From Granulicella aggregans (GTDB lineage Bacteria; Acidobacteriota; Terriglobia; Terriglobales; Acidobacteriaceae): 64,000 nucleotides of DNA. Of this stretch, positions 37,018 to 46,425 are shown piece after piece. A program made the translations under genes and the position numbers. The DNA lies in NCBI RefSeq assembly GCF_025685565.1, contig NZ_JAGSYE010000002.1:124001-188000 (forward strand), read 5' to 3'. The notes beneath the pieces were generated by a model. That model worked only from the letters and a program-made list of their open reading frames with translations. It ran no database searches and had not been told where the DNA came from. Numbering within the stretch: the stretch's first letter is position 1; every line of letters starts with the position of its first letter.

Positions 37018-37031
37018 TGCAAACGGCTCGT
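37018..37031. promoter_or_regulatory. weak LacI-type site upstream of GH43
   Basis: TGCAAACGGCTCGT keeps the left half and the central CG of TGnAAnCGnTTnCA but only one of the four fixed right-half bases after the centre. It lies 54 bases upstream of the GH43 start. It may be a low-affinity site or a chance match. Confidence 0.3.
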
Positions 37032-37150
37032 CGTGTCTTAGAGATACTACTGGAGGGCAACAACCCGACGGAACTGCGATACGGGGCAACACGAGTCAAA
37101 GCCGATCCAGTAGCGTCTAATCGGTAGATACATTCTCGGTGCACGCGAAA

Positions 37151-37990
37151 ATGAACACCTTTAAGTCGACTTTACTTCTCACTGCCCTCACTCTTCTTCT
37201 TGTGTTTCTTGGCGACCGTCTGGGCGGCCGGAATGGAATGGCTCTCGCGCTCATCCTTTCCGTCGCGCTGAACTTCTCCAGCTACTTCTTCTCGGATAAG
37301 ATCGCCCTCTCGATCTACGGTGCTCAGCCTGTCACCCGCGACCAGCTTCCCCGCGTCTACTCCGTCGTTGAGCGCCTGACCGCGAAGCAAGGTCTGCCGA
37401 TGCCAAAGATCTATGTGATCCCAAACGAGTCGCCCAACGCCTTCGCGACCGGACGGAACCCACAGCACGCCTCGGTAGCCGTGACGCAGGGAATCCTTCG
37501 TCTGCTGGATGACGAGGAGCTCGAAGGCGTGCTGGCCCACGAGCTCGGCCACGTCAAGAATCGCGACATCCTCACCAGTTCGATCGCTGCTACGGTCGCC
37601 GGTGCGATCACCATGCTGGCGCGGATGGAATACTTTGCCGCACTCTTCGGCGGACGCAGCAGCCGAGACCGTGGAGCCGCAGGCGGCATCTTCATGCTGA
37701 TCCTCGCGCCTATCGCCGCGTCGCTGATTCAGCTAGCCATCTCGCGCTCTCGCGAGTACGAGGCCGACGCAACCGGCGCTCACGCAACCGGCAATCCCTA
37801 CGCCCTCGCCCGCGCCCTGCAGAAGCTCGACGACTACTCCCGCCGAATCCCCATGCAGGCCTCGCCAGCAAGTGCGCATCTCTTCATCGTCGCTCCGCTG
37901 CTTGGCGGTGGAGGCTTTGGCAATCTGTTCAGCACGCACCCACCTATCAAGCTGCGGATTCAGCGCCTCATCGGCCGCGACCATGTCTAA
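37151..37990 (+). CDS. htpX: HtpX-type membrane zinc metalloprotease (M48)
   Basis: A membrane-bound protease of about 279 residues that degrades misfolded membrane proteins. Two N-terminal helices ([15 protein letters not shown] and [12 protein letters not shown]) precede the peptidase domain. The zinc motif HELGH has His130, Glu131 and His134; the third ligand is the Glu in [15 protein letters not shown]. An internal hydrophobic segment is [18 protein letters not shown]. The ATG at 37151 is used; an upstream GTG (37139) is also in frame. Length fits HtpX. No close partner gene; transcription could continue into 38028. Confidence 0.93.
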   Translation: MNTFKSTLLLTALTLLLVFLGDRLGGRNGMALALILSVALNFSSYFFSDKIALSIYGAQPVTRDQLPRVYSVVERLTAKQGLPMPKIYVIPNESPNAFATGRNPQHASVAVTQGILRLLDDEELEGVLAHELGHVKNRDILTSSIAATVAGAITMLARMEYFAALFGGRSSRDRGAAGGIFMLILAPIAASLIQLAISRSREYEADATGAHATGNPYALARALQKLDDYSRRIPMQASPASAHLFIVAPLLGGGGFGNLFSTHPPIKLRIQRLIGRDHV

Positions 37991-38027
37991 AACGCCGAGG
38001 CGGGTACCCAGGAACTAAGATCAAGGT

Positions 38028-38525
38028 ATGGCCACGCTGATCCGTTTCCTCCGCCTGCTCTCGATTGTCGTCTGGGTAGGCGGAATCATCTTCTTTGCCT
38101 TCGTGCTCGCGCCCATTGCCTTCTCCGTTCTACCCTCCCAACACCTGGCCGGAACCGTTGTCGGTGGTTCGCTTCGCGTCCTCGACATCATCGGTCTTAT
38201 CTGCGGAGCGATCTTCTGGTTGGCCACGGTCGTTCCCTTCCGGAGTTCTCCGACGGCTCACAAAAGACGCTATGAGATTCAGCTTCTGTTGTCCGCAGTC
38301 ATGCTTATGGCGACCGCTTACCTGCACGCCGGAATCCTGCCTGCGATGGAGCGAGACCGCGTGCAAAGCGGAGGAGACATTGAAGTCGCACCGAAGGACA
38401 ATCCCGCAAAGATGCACTTCGAGTTGTTGCACAAGCGCTCTGAACGGCTTGAAGGCGCGATCCTCTTCATGGGCCTTGGCCTCGTTCTGCTGATCGCTCG
38501 TGAATCACCACCGCAGACACAGTAG
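38028..38525 (+). CDS. DUF4149-type membrane protein
   Basis: A 165-residue protein with four membrane helices, including LLSIVVWVGGIIFFAFVLAPIAF, VLDIIGLICGAIFWLATVVP and GAILFMGLGLVLLIA. The pattern VVWVGGIIFFAFVLAP near the N-terminus is typical of DUF4149 proteins, whose function is not known. It follows htpX by 37 bases on the same strand, so they may be cotranscribed. Confidence 0.8.
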   Translation: MATLIRFLRLLSIVVWVGGIIFFAFVLAPIAFSVLPSQHLAGTVVGGSLRVLDIIGLICGAIFWLATVVPFRSSPTAHKRRYEIQLLLSAVMLMATAYLHAGILPAMERDRVQSGGDIEVAPKDNPAKMHFELLHKRSERLEGAILFMGLGLVLLIARESPPQTQ

Positions 38526-38606
38526 ACTTAAGCCTTGATGAGATTTCTCCATCCCAACCCCTCGAAAGCCAGCTTGTCTCCCCTGACCCGCTGGGAGCGA
38601 TAGGGA

Positions 38607-39356
38607 ATGTCCACTTTCTGGCTCAGTCTTCTGCTCGGCCTTGGTGCCGGCCTCGCCGACTACCTCGGCGGCGTGCTGCTCGTAAGACGTTCTCCGTCTG
38701 CGAAGGCGCTCCGCTACTTCGTCGCGCTTGGTTCAGGTTTCATGCTCTCCGCCGTCGTTCTGGAGATGCTGCCCGAAGGCATGAAGGCGAACCCTGCATG
38801 GGCACCAGGGCTTATGCTCGTCGGCTACTGCGGAGTCCATCTGCTCGAGCACACGCTCGTCCCCCACTTCCACTTCGGCGACCCGTCGTTGCACTTTGAT
38901 GGCGGCCCGCATCATCACGAGTTCATCTCCGCGAAGACGAGCTACTCGGTCCTTCTGGGTCTGGCGACCCACACGTTCTTCGATGGCATCGCCATCGGCT
39001 CGGGATTCGCTCTCTCCCACTGGCTCGGCTGGGTGCTGTTCTTCGCTATCTTCCTGCACAAGATTCCCGAGGGATTCACCGTCGCCAGCGTCATGCTGGC
39101 CGGAGGCCGCAGCAAGACCGCCGCGCTCAACTCGGCGCTCTTTCTGGGGGCGACAACCGTTGCTGGAGTGCTTGTAATCAGTCTGCAGCCATCGCTGGTA
39201 AAGGCAGGCCTTCCGCTCTCGGCGGGCGTGACTTTTTATGTCGCCGCGACCGATCTGGTTCCCGAAGTAAATCGCGAACCCGGAATCCGCATGGCCCTGG
39301 TCTTTTTTCTGGGAGTGATGATCTTCGTTCTTCTGCGTCAGTTCGCGCCCGCGTAA
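38607..39356 (+). CDS. ZIP-family metal transporter
   Basis: A 249-residue divalent-metal (zinc or iron type) importer with about eight membrane helices. The two signature helices have GLATHTFFDGIAIGSGF and FAIFLHKIPEGFTVASV, with the conserved His and Glu residues that form the binuclear metal site. A loop rich in histidines (LVPHFHFGDPSLHFDGGPHHHEF) lies before helix four. GGGA precedes the ATG. It converges with the outer-membrane protein gene. Confidence 0.93.
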   Translation: MSTFWLSLLLGLGAGLADYLGGVLLVRRSPSAKALRYFVALGSGFMLSAVVLEMLPEGMKANPAWAPGLMLVGYCGVHLLEHTLVPHFHFGDPSLHFDGGPHHHEFISAKTSYSVLLGLATHTFFDGIAIGSGFALSHWLGWVLFFAIFLHKIPEGFTVASVMLAGGRSKTAALNSALFLGATTVAGVLVISLQPSLVKAGLPLSAGVTFYVAATDLVPEVNREPGIRMALVFFLGVMIFVLLRQFAPA

Positions 39357-39366
39357 AGCGCGGCGA

Positions 39367-41133
39367 CTAGAACGTTACTGAAAGCCCTGCCTCAAGCGTC
39401 CTTGGCGATTGCGCAAGCACCAGCGTGCTGCCATCGGAGGAGAGAAAAGGCTTATATCCCTGTGCCAGAAGATTCGTGACGTTCAGGGTGCCTTCCAACC
39501 CCGGAGGAAGAAGCCGCCCCATGTGAATCGGCTGCCTGACAGCCATGCTCAAGTAGGCCTGATCGCTGAATGCCCGGTAAGGATCGATCGCGGTAACCAG
39601 GCCCGTCGGCTGCCAGCGATACGCCGCACGCAGCTTGGTCCCGCTCCGAATCAGACGGCCCTTGACCGCGAACGTTGCAGACTGTCCGCTGGCGATGTAG
39701 AGCTGGTTCGAGGCCTCCGTCAGCGACATCCCGTCTCCAACCTTCTTGCCCGAGAGCGCGGAACCGGTACTGTACTCAAGCGCCGCCCATAGCCCCGGCC
39801 CGAGCGGCTCGCTGACCATCAGGTTCATGCCACCGGCAGAGTACGCCGAAGCCAGGAAACGGAAGCTCGCTGTCGAAGGATCCTGCAGCACGCCAAGTCC
39901 TGCGCTCCCGAGCGACTGCAGCACGGGCTCGCCGTCCGCTAGAACACCCCGTCCAGCGACTGCCGGATGGTCCATGGCGTCGTGATAGTAAGTCACCTCT
40001 GCCACGCCATGGCCGAGCTTGCGAGACACCGAAACCTCCTGGTGCCGCCCATGCTCTGTCTCCATGTGTGAGCCTGAAGAGACAGTCACCGGAAGGTCGC
40101 GCTCCACGGCATCCAGGTCGGCGAATCCCTGCAACTCGCGCGACGTTGCCATGCGGTAGCCCAAAGTCCAGTTCTCCGTAGGCTGCACCGCTGCCCGGAA
40201 GAACGGATCGGCCCCCATAGCCGCTCCAACCGCCTTCACCGCATAAACTTCGCTGCCAACTTCAATCTTTACCGTGTCGCCAAGCGCTATTTGCTCCGCG
40301 CTCGCCATCTGGAATGCTGTGATCCCTATACCGCTGGCAGTCCCGCCGCCCGAACTCAATACCTCCGGATGTCCTTGATAGCTGACGACCGTCCGGACCG
40401 CGCTGCCGTATCCCATTTTGCGCCCAAAGCCTACCTCAACTTCGGTCGAAGGCCCGACTCCAGCAGGCTCCGTTGGCGTGCCCACATCCATGCGCATCAT
40501 CAACTCGGAGCCGTCGCCAAACTCGCGGCCTTCGGCGAGCAGGCTGTGCGTACCGCCGTGCCCGAAGCCCCCATCGCCGCTCGTAAAAGCCGCCCGCGCC
40601 TGGGTCAGATCGCGCTTGGTCTCCGTGGCGCTCGATGACGTCAGGACACCTGTCGCTTCGCCCGTATCGTCGTCCGCCATGCGCAACATGGGCCGATTTG
40701 CGGACGAACGCAGAGTCCACTTCCAGTCATCCCCTGGCTCGTCGGACTTTCGCCGCTCCGCCGGTAGCCACGCCGAGGTGTCGAACAGTGTCGCCAGCGT
40801 CAGATTCACGACCGCCCATTTGCCCGGACGGAGTTGAAGATTGTCTTTCGATGTAGAGACGAAAAGCGCGGCAGAGGCCTGCACTGCGTACTTGCCTGGA
40901 GTCAGATTCGCGATCGAGTACCGGCCATGAATATCGGTAAACGTGCTCCGGGGAGCATCCACTCCGGCGGTCATCACCTGCACCAGCGCACCAGCCTGCG
41001 CGACCCCTTGAACGTCGCGTACAACACCGGTTACCGCTGCGGCGGGACTGAACTGTGCCACAGCCGGCAGGCAAACCGCAAAGCCGGTGAACAGGACCAG
41101 GGTGGTTCCGAGTTGATTGAATCTGATCTGCAC
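39367..41133 (-). CDS. outer-membrane beta-barrel protein with carboxypeptidase-regulatory-like N-terminus
   Basis: About 588 residues from a GTG at 41133 with AGGGGA upstream. The frame is open further upstream but the signal peptide (LVLFTGFAVCLPAVA) fits this start. Residues ~30-115 form a CarboxypepD_reg-like domain (VTGVVRDVQGVAQAGALVQV). The rest is rich in amphipathic beta strands and ends in SVTF, a C-terminal Phe typical of barrels recognised by BAM. Acidobacteria have many TonB-dependent-like proteins of this form, but no clear plug domain is seen here, so it may be a transporter or a surface barrel. The ligand is unknown. Confidence 0.7.
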   Translation of the reverse strand: MQIRFNQLGTTLVLFTGFAVCLPAVAQFSPAAAVTGVVRDVQGVAQAGALVQVMTAGVDAPRSTFTDIHGRYSIANLTPGKYAVQASAALFVSTSKDNLQLRPGKWAVVNLTLATLFDTSAWLPAERRKSDEPGDDWKWTLRSSANRPMLRMADDDTGEATGVLTSSSATETKRDLTQARAAFTSGDGGFGHGGTHSLLAEGREFGDGSELMMRMDVGTPTEPAGVGPSTEVEVGFGRKMGYGSAVRTVVSYQGHPEVLSSGGGTASGIGITAFQMASAEQIALGDTVKIEVGSEVYAVKAVGAAMGADPFFRAAVQPTENWTLGYRMATSRELQGFADLDAVERDLPVTVSSGSHMETEHGRHQEVSVSRKLGHGVAEVTYYHDAMDHPAVAGRGVLADGEPVLQSLGSAGLGVLQDPSTASFRFLASAYSAGGMNLMVSEPLGPGLWAALEYSTGSALSGKKVGDGMSLTEASNQLYIASGQSATFAVKGRLIRSGTKLRAAYRWQPTGLVTAIDPYRAFSDQAYLSMAVRQPIHMGRLLPPGLEGTLNVTNLLAQGYKPFLSSDGSTLVLAQSPRTLEAGLSVTF

Positions 41134-41298
41134 AGAATGTCCCCTGTGCGTCGTTGGCCAGCTCCGAAGACTTGCGATTCGGGATACTCTCCGAACTCCT
41201 GCCGATCGCGCGTTCAACCAGCTATCGAACCTCTCACCGTAGCTGCGCCGCCGTGGATCCATGGATTTCAAAAATCAGTAGACCTCAAAAATCAGTGC

Positions 41299-43053
41299 TT
41301 AGTCGACTGTGAACGGTGCCGATTCAGCTACCTCTTGCTTCGAGATTCCATCGTTGACCTTGATCGTCACCTTGTATTTGCCGGGCTGAAGGCTTGCCAG
41401 CGGCATACTCTTTTCGAGTGTCACCTGATCAGCATTCGGGCTCAACTTGGACGTCAACTCTTGTGTCTGGAGTACGGCTTTATTGGTCGCCATATCCATC
41501 ACCTGATACTCGATGGTGGCGTCATTTTTCTTGCTCTTCTCATCGATTCCCAGATTATAAACCTGCATCCAGAAGTTGAGATTTTGTCCGCGATGGAAGG
41601 TAACCGGAACGGCGACTCCACTGGGTACCCGCGGGCGAATCCGAGTGTTACCAATGACAAAGTTCCCCGCTCCGATGTCCTTGCTCGGCACTCGTTCCAT
41701 CTGATCCGCAAGGATCAGCGAAGAAGTTGCGAGCTTGTCGTCGTCATACTTGGGAACGTTGATGCTCCGAGTCCAGGTACCAACGTGATCAGGATTGTTG
41801 ACGTCCTTAATCACGATGTCGACTCGATACAGCCCCGGACGCAGCGGCAAAGACTTCCAGTACACCGACATATTGTTCTTCGAGCGCTGCAATAACTCGC
41901 TCGGCGTCTGCACGCTGACCGTATCTTCGAATGTCTGAACCGGCTTGTGGTTGATGTTTGTCACGCGACCGAGGATGTTGACCGTCCCCATCGCCACGCC
42001 GTCCTTGTTCGAGAAGGTAATGTCGCTGTTGCGGAGCTGAAGCGTCAGGGGCACCAGGATGGTGTCGTTCGTCACCTTCACGTAATCCGTGCGTACGTCA
42101 AAAAGGAACGGCGGTCCCGTAAGAATCTTCGAGGTCGTGAGGAACTGCTCCATATCCTTGAACTTGATCGGTGGCGGAGCGAAGATCTTCGCAAACCGGT
42201 CTAGACGATCGAATTGCTTACTCTGGTTCATCGACGAAAATGGTCCGGCGCCGAGCTGCTCGATGCCGCCGCCGGAGAACCGATCAGCCTTCTTTGACTG
42301 CCCGGTCTGCTCGGACTGGGTAAGTCCAGCACCCGGCACGGTCTTGAGAGCGTCCTTCTCGGAGCGGTCGATGGTTGCGTGATAGTCCCCGCACATGCAG
42401 GTATCCACAAACTCGATATCGACGTTATCGCCTACACCTTCAAGATAGCGGTAGTGCCAGACCTCGAATGGGAAGGTGGATGTCTCTCCGCCGCCCTCTT
42501 CCTGCGGCCTCTGGTAGCTTCCGCCGCTTGGGTGCGACTCGATGCTGTCCGGCTTGCCGTAGGCGATATAGATATGTCCGCGGTCGGTCTTCCAGCCAGG
42601 CTTGCCGGCGGCAAAGTGCTCATCGGCATAAGCAATGCGGGCGTAGTGCTCTTCGCGGTACTCGTTGTCGGGAGAGTCAGGATTCGGGTTGCGCCGCAGC
42701 CAAAACTGCTCGATGAACTGGTCGCGCTCTTCATCGTTACCCAGGCTCTTGAACGCCTGAAGTTCCGTGTCCGTGATGATCCAGTGGACGTCCTCGTCGA
42801 CCCACTTCTTATAGACGCCATGGAGTTCGCCCTTCAGCTCCTTCTGCTGCTTGAAGCGCTCTTTATCCGTCAACCGTCGCTTCAGAGGATCGGGCTTCTC
42901 TTCCGTCACCGGCCCCTTGGAGACACCGTCGGCTGGGGCCGCAGGCTGGGCCGCGGTCTGGGCCTTCAGGCCGGGCGTGAAGATGCCTGCAATAAACAGC
43001 AAAACCAACAAGACGGACGAGATAACGGGCAGAGGCCGAAGGAAAGACTTCAT
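41299..43053 (-). CDS. GWxTD-domain exported protein
   Basis: A 584-residue protein with a signal peptide (VISSVLLVLLFIAGIFTPGLKA). The N-terminal domain (~65-240) carries DTELQAFKSLGNDEERDQFIEQFWLRR in two parts and the diagnostic GWKTDRGHIYIAYGKPD, the GWxTD signature. Later regions are beta-rich with repeated NPxHVG-like and PGKYKVTIKV segments. The domain is common in Acidobacteriota and Bacteroidota; function is not established. AGGAG lies in the leader and an ATG seven codons earlier is also in frame. It precedes the barrel gene on the same strand. Confidence 0.85.
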   Translation of the reverse strand: MKSFLRPLPVISSVLLVLLFIAGIFTPGLKAQTAAQPAAPADGVSKGPVTEEKPDPLKRRLTDKERFKQQKELKGELHGVYKKWVDEDVHWIITDTELQAFKSLGNDEERDQFIEQFWLRRNPNPDSPDNEYREEHYARIAYADEHFAAGKPGWKTDRGHIYIAYGKPDSIESHPSGGSYQRPQEEGGGETSTFPFEVWHYRYLEGVGDNVDIEFVDTCMCGDYHATIDRSEKDALKTVPGAGLTQSEQTGQSKKADRFSGGGIEQLGAGPFSSMNQSKQFDRLDRFAKIFAPPPIKFKDMEQFLTTSKILTGPPFLFDVRTDYVKVTNDTILVPLTLQLRNSDITFSNKDGVAMGTVNILGRVTNINHKPVQTFEDTVSVQTPSELLQRSKNNMSVYWKSLPLRPGLYRVDIVIKDVNNPDHVGTWTRSINVPKYDDDKLATSSLILADQMERVPSKDIGAGNFVIGNTRIRPRVPSGVAVPVTFHRGQNLNFWMQVYNLGIDEKSKKNDATIEYQVMDMATNKAVLQTQELTSKLSPNADQVTLEKSMPLASLQPGKYKVTIKVNDGISKQEVAESAPFTVD

Positions 43054-43074
43054 AAAAGGGTGCTCCTGATTCAA

Positions 43075-43364
43075 TCGCTATTGTAGCCCGCCGAAGGCAT
43101 CGTGCGACAGTACGACGGCATCAAATCCGCCACTTCCCCTGCTATCATCTCGGTACTCGAAAAAGGCAGTTCCTAGCGTTCTGAAAATCATCCGTGCCTT
43201 CTACGCGAAGGAGATAAAGCGATTCGAAGCCAGTGCCGTATTTCTACCACTGTGTCTGGAACTTGTAAGACTGCTTTGCCGTACCCGATGTGAGCAACTT
43301 GCACGCAACACTACCCTGAAATGCAGCAACCCGTACGCCGTAGCCAGGCGTCGAGAAAGCCGGA
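43075..43364. other. 290-base divergent region
   Basis: Lies between the GWxTD gene (minus) and the adaptor gene (plus). I recognise no gene, repeat or promoter with confidence. Confidence 0.5.
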
Positions 43365-44765
43365 ATGAGCGCTAAGAAGATCATCATTGTCGTCGTCGTT
43401 CTACTCGTTGTGGCCGGAATCGTCTTCGGGACGATCCGTCATAATGCTTCGAGCGTCACCAAGGTCTCCACCGCCAAAGTCTCCCGCGAAGACCTTACCT
43501 CGATCGTCAGCGGGACCGGCCAGATCAAGCCAAAGACCTACGTCAACATCGGCGCGACCGCGTTCGGCAGGATCACCCACCTCTACGTAAAGGAAGGCGA
43601 CCACGTCAAGAAGGGCGCGACTCTCGCCACCCTGGAGAACGTCCAGCCCACTTCCATCGTCGCCGCGCAGGAGGCCACGATCGAATCCTCTAAGACAGAC
43701 GTCAACTCCATGATCGCCGCCGAACAGACCGCCGAGGCCAATATCGCCCAGGCCAAGGCCGACCTGGTCCAGAAGAAGTTCGACTACGATCGTGCGCTTG
43801 CGCTCTATAACGACAAACTCATAGCCAAACAGGACTACGACTCCAAGAAGGCAGCTTACGACGTCGCCGTAGCGACGCTTGCCCAGCGTCAGGCCGCCCT
43901 CGCGCAGTCCCGCGCCCAGACTGCGTCGCAGCGGGCTAAGGTAAATCAAGCCATCGCCAGCCAGCGTTCCAACTTCGACTCTCTGGATAAGACCATCAGC
44001 CGCGCTCCTTTCGACGGTCTCGTCACCAACGTCCCCGTCCGTGAAGGCGAGACCATGGTCACCGGCATCCAGAACGCGGAGGGCTCGACCCTCATGACGC
44101 TCGCGGATATGTCCGTCGTCACCGCGGAGGTAAAGGTCGACGAGACGGACATCGTCAATATCAAACTGGATCAGACCGTTGACGTCACCGTCGACGCGCT
44201 CCCCGGACGTACCTTCAAGGGCCACGTGACGAACGTGGGCGACCAGGCTTTGCTGAGGACTACCGGAATCGCCACCAGCCAGAGCACGACCGGAACCGAG
44301 GAAGCGAAAGACTTCAAGGTCGTCGTCACGATCGATGCAAGCGACGCCAATCTTGAAGATCTCCGTCCAGGTCTTTCGGCCACCGCGAAGATCACCACGG
44401 CTCACAAACCTGACGCACTAACGATTCCCATCCAGGCACTCGTACAGCGCGACCCCGTGGCCGAGAAAGCGCTCTTCGACAACGGAGGCAAGCCGCCATC
44501 AGGTTCTCCGGTGGCGGCCGCTTCCAAGGAAAAGCCTAAGCCCACTCAGGGAGTCTACGTTCTCACGAAGAACGCCAAGGGCAAGCTCACCGTAAACTTC
44601 GTTCCCGTCATGACCGGAGTTACCGGAAGCACGGACATCGAGGTCCTGAGCGGCTTGAAGGAAGGGGACGAGATCGTGACCGGCAGATACAAGATTCTCC
44701 GAACGCTCGCCAGCGGGACTAAAGTTAAGGAAGACAACTCCGCCGAGGTCTCAACCGACAGCTAG
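43365..44765 (+). CDS. MacA/HlyD-type periplasmic adaptor
   Basis: A 466-residue membrane-fusion protein of an efflux system. An N-terminal anchor (KIIIVVVVLLVVAGIVFGTI) precedes a lipoyl-like half (GHVKKGATLATLENV), a long coiled-coil hairpin (residues ~105-210: AEANIAQAKADLVQKKFDYD and RAQTASQRAKVNQAI), the second lipoyl half (ISRAPFDGLVTNVPVREGE), and beta-barrel and membrane-proximal domains. It couples an inner-membrane pump to an outer-membrane channel. The next gene (44959) encodes a MacB/LolD-type ATPase, which suggests an export pair; a matching permease is not present. Confidence 0.9.
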   Translation: MSAKKIIIVVVVLLVVAGIVFGTIRHNASSVTKVSTAKVSREDLTSIVSGTGQIKPKTYVNIGATAFGRITHLYVKEGDHVKKGATLATLENVQPTSIVAAQEATIESSKTDVNSMIAAEQTAEANIAQAKADLVQKKFDYDRALALYNDKLIAKQDYDSKKAAYDVAVATLAQRQAALAQSRAQTASQRAKVNQAIASQRSNFDSLDKTISRAPFDGLVTNVPVREGETMVTGIQNAEGSTLMTLADMSVVTAEVKVDETDIVNIKLDQTVDVTVDALPGRTFKGHVTNVGDQALLRTTGIATSQSTTGTEEAKDFKVVVTIDASDANLEDLRPGLSATAKITTAHKPDALTIPIQALVQRDPVAEKALFDNGGKPPSGSPVAAASKEKPKPTQGVYVLTKNAKGKLTVNFVPVMTGVTGSTDIEVLSGLKEGDEIVTGRYKILRTLASGTKVKEDNSAEVSTDS

Positions 44766-44958
44766 CGGAGGGTATCGGCCTGGATACTCCGGGAATGTCA
44801 GACCCAGGTGAGGCCGTCGGAACCTTTGTCCTAGACTTCGCGTAAATAACTTTGCTCGGCATATCGGTCACACTGATTTCAAGCATTCGACCTTGCCGCC
44901 CGTCCAACTTGTATTGTTCACGATTTTTGCTTGCAACAGAGTTACACCGGAGAACCGG

Positions 44959-45726
44959 ATGCCCACTGAAGTCCAGGAAATAGTCAGCGCCGAAGCCCAC
45001 CCCAACGCCGCCGGTCCCGGCCCCGGAGACGTCATCGTCACCGACGCACTCTGGAAGACCTATGAGATGGGCGATCAACAGGTGAACGCCCTGCGCGGGG
45101 TCAATCTCCGCATCAAACATAATGAGTATGTCGCCATCATGGGCCCCTCCGGCTCCGGCAAATCCACGCTGATGAACCTCATCGGCTGCCTCGACTCCCC
45201 GACCAAGGGAAAGTACTGGCTCAACGGCCATAACGTCTCGGAACTCAATGACGATGAGCTTGCCCGCATCCGCAACAAGGAGATTGGTTTCGTCTTCCAG
45301 ACCTTCAATCTTCTGGCCCGCGCTACCTCGCTGCACAACGTCGAGCTCCCGCTCATCTACAACGGCACGCCGGCTGCCGAGCGTATCGCTCGCGCCAAGG
45401 CCGTTCTCGAATCGGTCAACCTCGGCTCCCGCATGATGCACAAGCCGAACGAGCTCTCCGGCGGACAGCGCCAGCGCGTCGCCATCGCCCGCGCCCTGGT
45501 GAACAAGCCATCCATCATCCTTGCCGACGAACCTACCGGTAACCTCGACTCGAAGACAGGCGTCGAGATCATGGCGCTCTTTGATGACCTCCACGCCAAG
45601 GGAAATACCATCGTCGTCGTCACCCACGAGCCAGACATCGCCGAGTATGCCCACCGCATCGTGACTATTCGCGATGGCGCGGTCGCCTCGGATCATCCTT
45701 CTGCGAGAATGACCGCGGGCGCCTAA
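44959..45726 (+). CDS. ABC transporter ATPase, LolD/MacB type
   Basis: A 255-residue ATPase that would energise a membrane partner. Walker A is GPSGSGKST, the Q-loop region is [13 protein letters not shown], the signature is [15 protein letters not shown], and Walker B is [16 protein letters not shown] with the catalytic Glu; the H-loop is VTHEPD. Length and TG-NLDSK fit LolD/MacB N-terminal domains. The ATG at 44959 has GGAG upstream. No permease follows (next is GrpB-like), so the membrane half must lie elsewhere or be part of a different locus. Confidence 0.93.
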   Translation: MPTEVQEIVSAEAHPNAAGPGPGDVIVTDALWKTYEMGDQQVNALRGVNLRIKHNEYVAIMGPSGSGKSTLMNLIGCLDSPTKGKYWLNGHNVSELNDDELARIRNKEIGFVFQTFNLLARATSLHNVELPLIYNGTPAAERIARAKAVLESVNLGSRMMHKPNELSGGQRQRVAIARALVNKPSIILADEPTGNLDSKTGVEIMALFDDLHAKGNTIVVVTHEPDIAEYAHRIVTIRDGAVASDHPSARMTAGA

Positions 45727-45773
45727 GGGCTCGTCGTCGGGTACTCTGGATGTGCGCCTGAGAAGCTCAAGCT

Positions 45774-46340
45774 GTGACGCCGGGGACACCGATCTTGCTT
45801 GGACTAAAGAACGATGTAAATCTTCTGGCCGACTACGACCCGTCGTGGATCGATGCCTATGCGGAGGAAAAAGCTCGCCTCGATGTTGCGCTCGGCGACA
45901 TCGCGAAGGCGATCGAACACTTCGGCTCGACGTCTGTTCCGGGAATGCGCGCTAAACCAATCCTGGACATCATCGTCGGCGTCAGTCCTTTCGAAGATTG
46001 GGAGCGCTGCAAAGCTCCACTCGAATCAATAGGCTACGACTTCGTCGCCAACGCCGGGATCCCCCGCCACCACATCTTCGGACGCGGGCGCGACCTCACC
46101 GAACGCACGCATATTCTGCATGTTGTGGACTACGACACGGAGGAGTGGAGCCTCAACCTGGCCTTCCGTGATGCCCTTCGCAACGACGCCGCGCTCCGTG
46201 AAAAGTACATCGCTGAAAAGGAACACGCTGCCGCTGTGGCACCCGAGGGCCGCGCCCGCTACACCGCTCTCAAGAGTTCCTTCATCTCGGGGATGAAGGG
46301 CAGGCTCGCTTCGATCATGCGCCCGTTCACGCGCGCGTAA
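45774..46340 (+). CDS. GrpB/UPF0157-family nucleotidyltransferase-like protein
   Basis: A 188-residue member of the GrpB family, which has a nucleotidyltransferase fold. It starts at GTG 45774. Visible signatures are HFGSTSVPGMRAKPILDIIV (GS...D-x-D type metal motif), RHHIFGRG and HILHVVDYDTEEWSLNLAFRD. The family often carries a fusion to dephospho-CoA kinase in other bacteria. Its function is not established. It follows the ABC gene on the same strand. Confidence 0.88.
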   Translation: MTPGTPILLGLKNDVNLLADYDPSWIDAYAEEKARLDVALGDIAKAIEHFGSTSVPGMRAKPILDIIVGVSPFEDWERCKAPLESIGYDFVANAGIPRHHIFGRGRDLTERTHILHVVDYDTEEWSLNLAFRDALRNDAALREKYIAEKEHAAAVAPEGRARYTALKSSFISGMKGRLASIMRPFTRA

Positions 46341-46425
46341 TCTGATAGATCTTTCAAGCTGAAATTGACAGGCAAAACCATCGCCGCCAATACCCTTCTG
46401 AGGGGTCGCGCATCTAAAATGAAGT

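Noticed and set aside
43401..44405. Minus-strand open frame of 334 codons opposite the MacA-like adaptor
   Set aside because: Complementary to a clear membrane-fusion protein; composition and lack of motifs mark it as a shadow.
44725..45789. Minus-strand open frame of 354 codons opposite the ABC ATPase
   Set aside because: The plus strand has all ABC motifs; the antisense frame has none.
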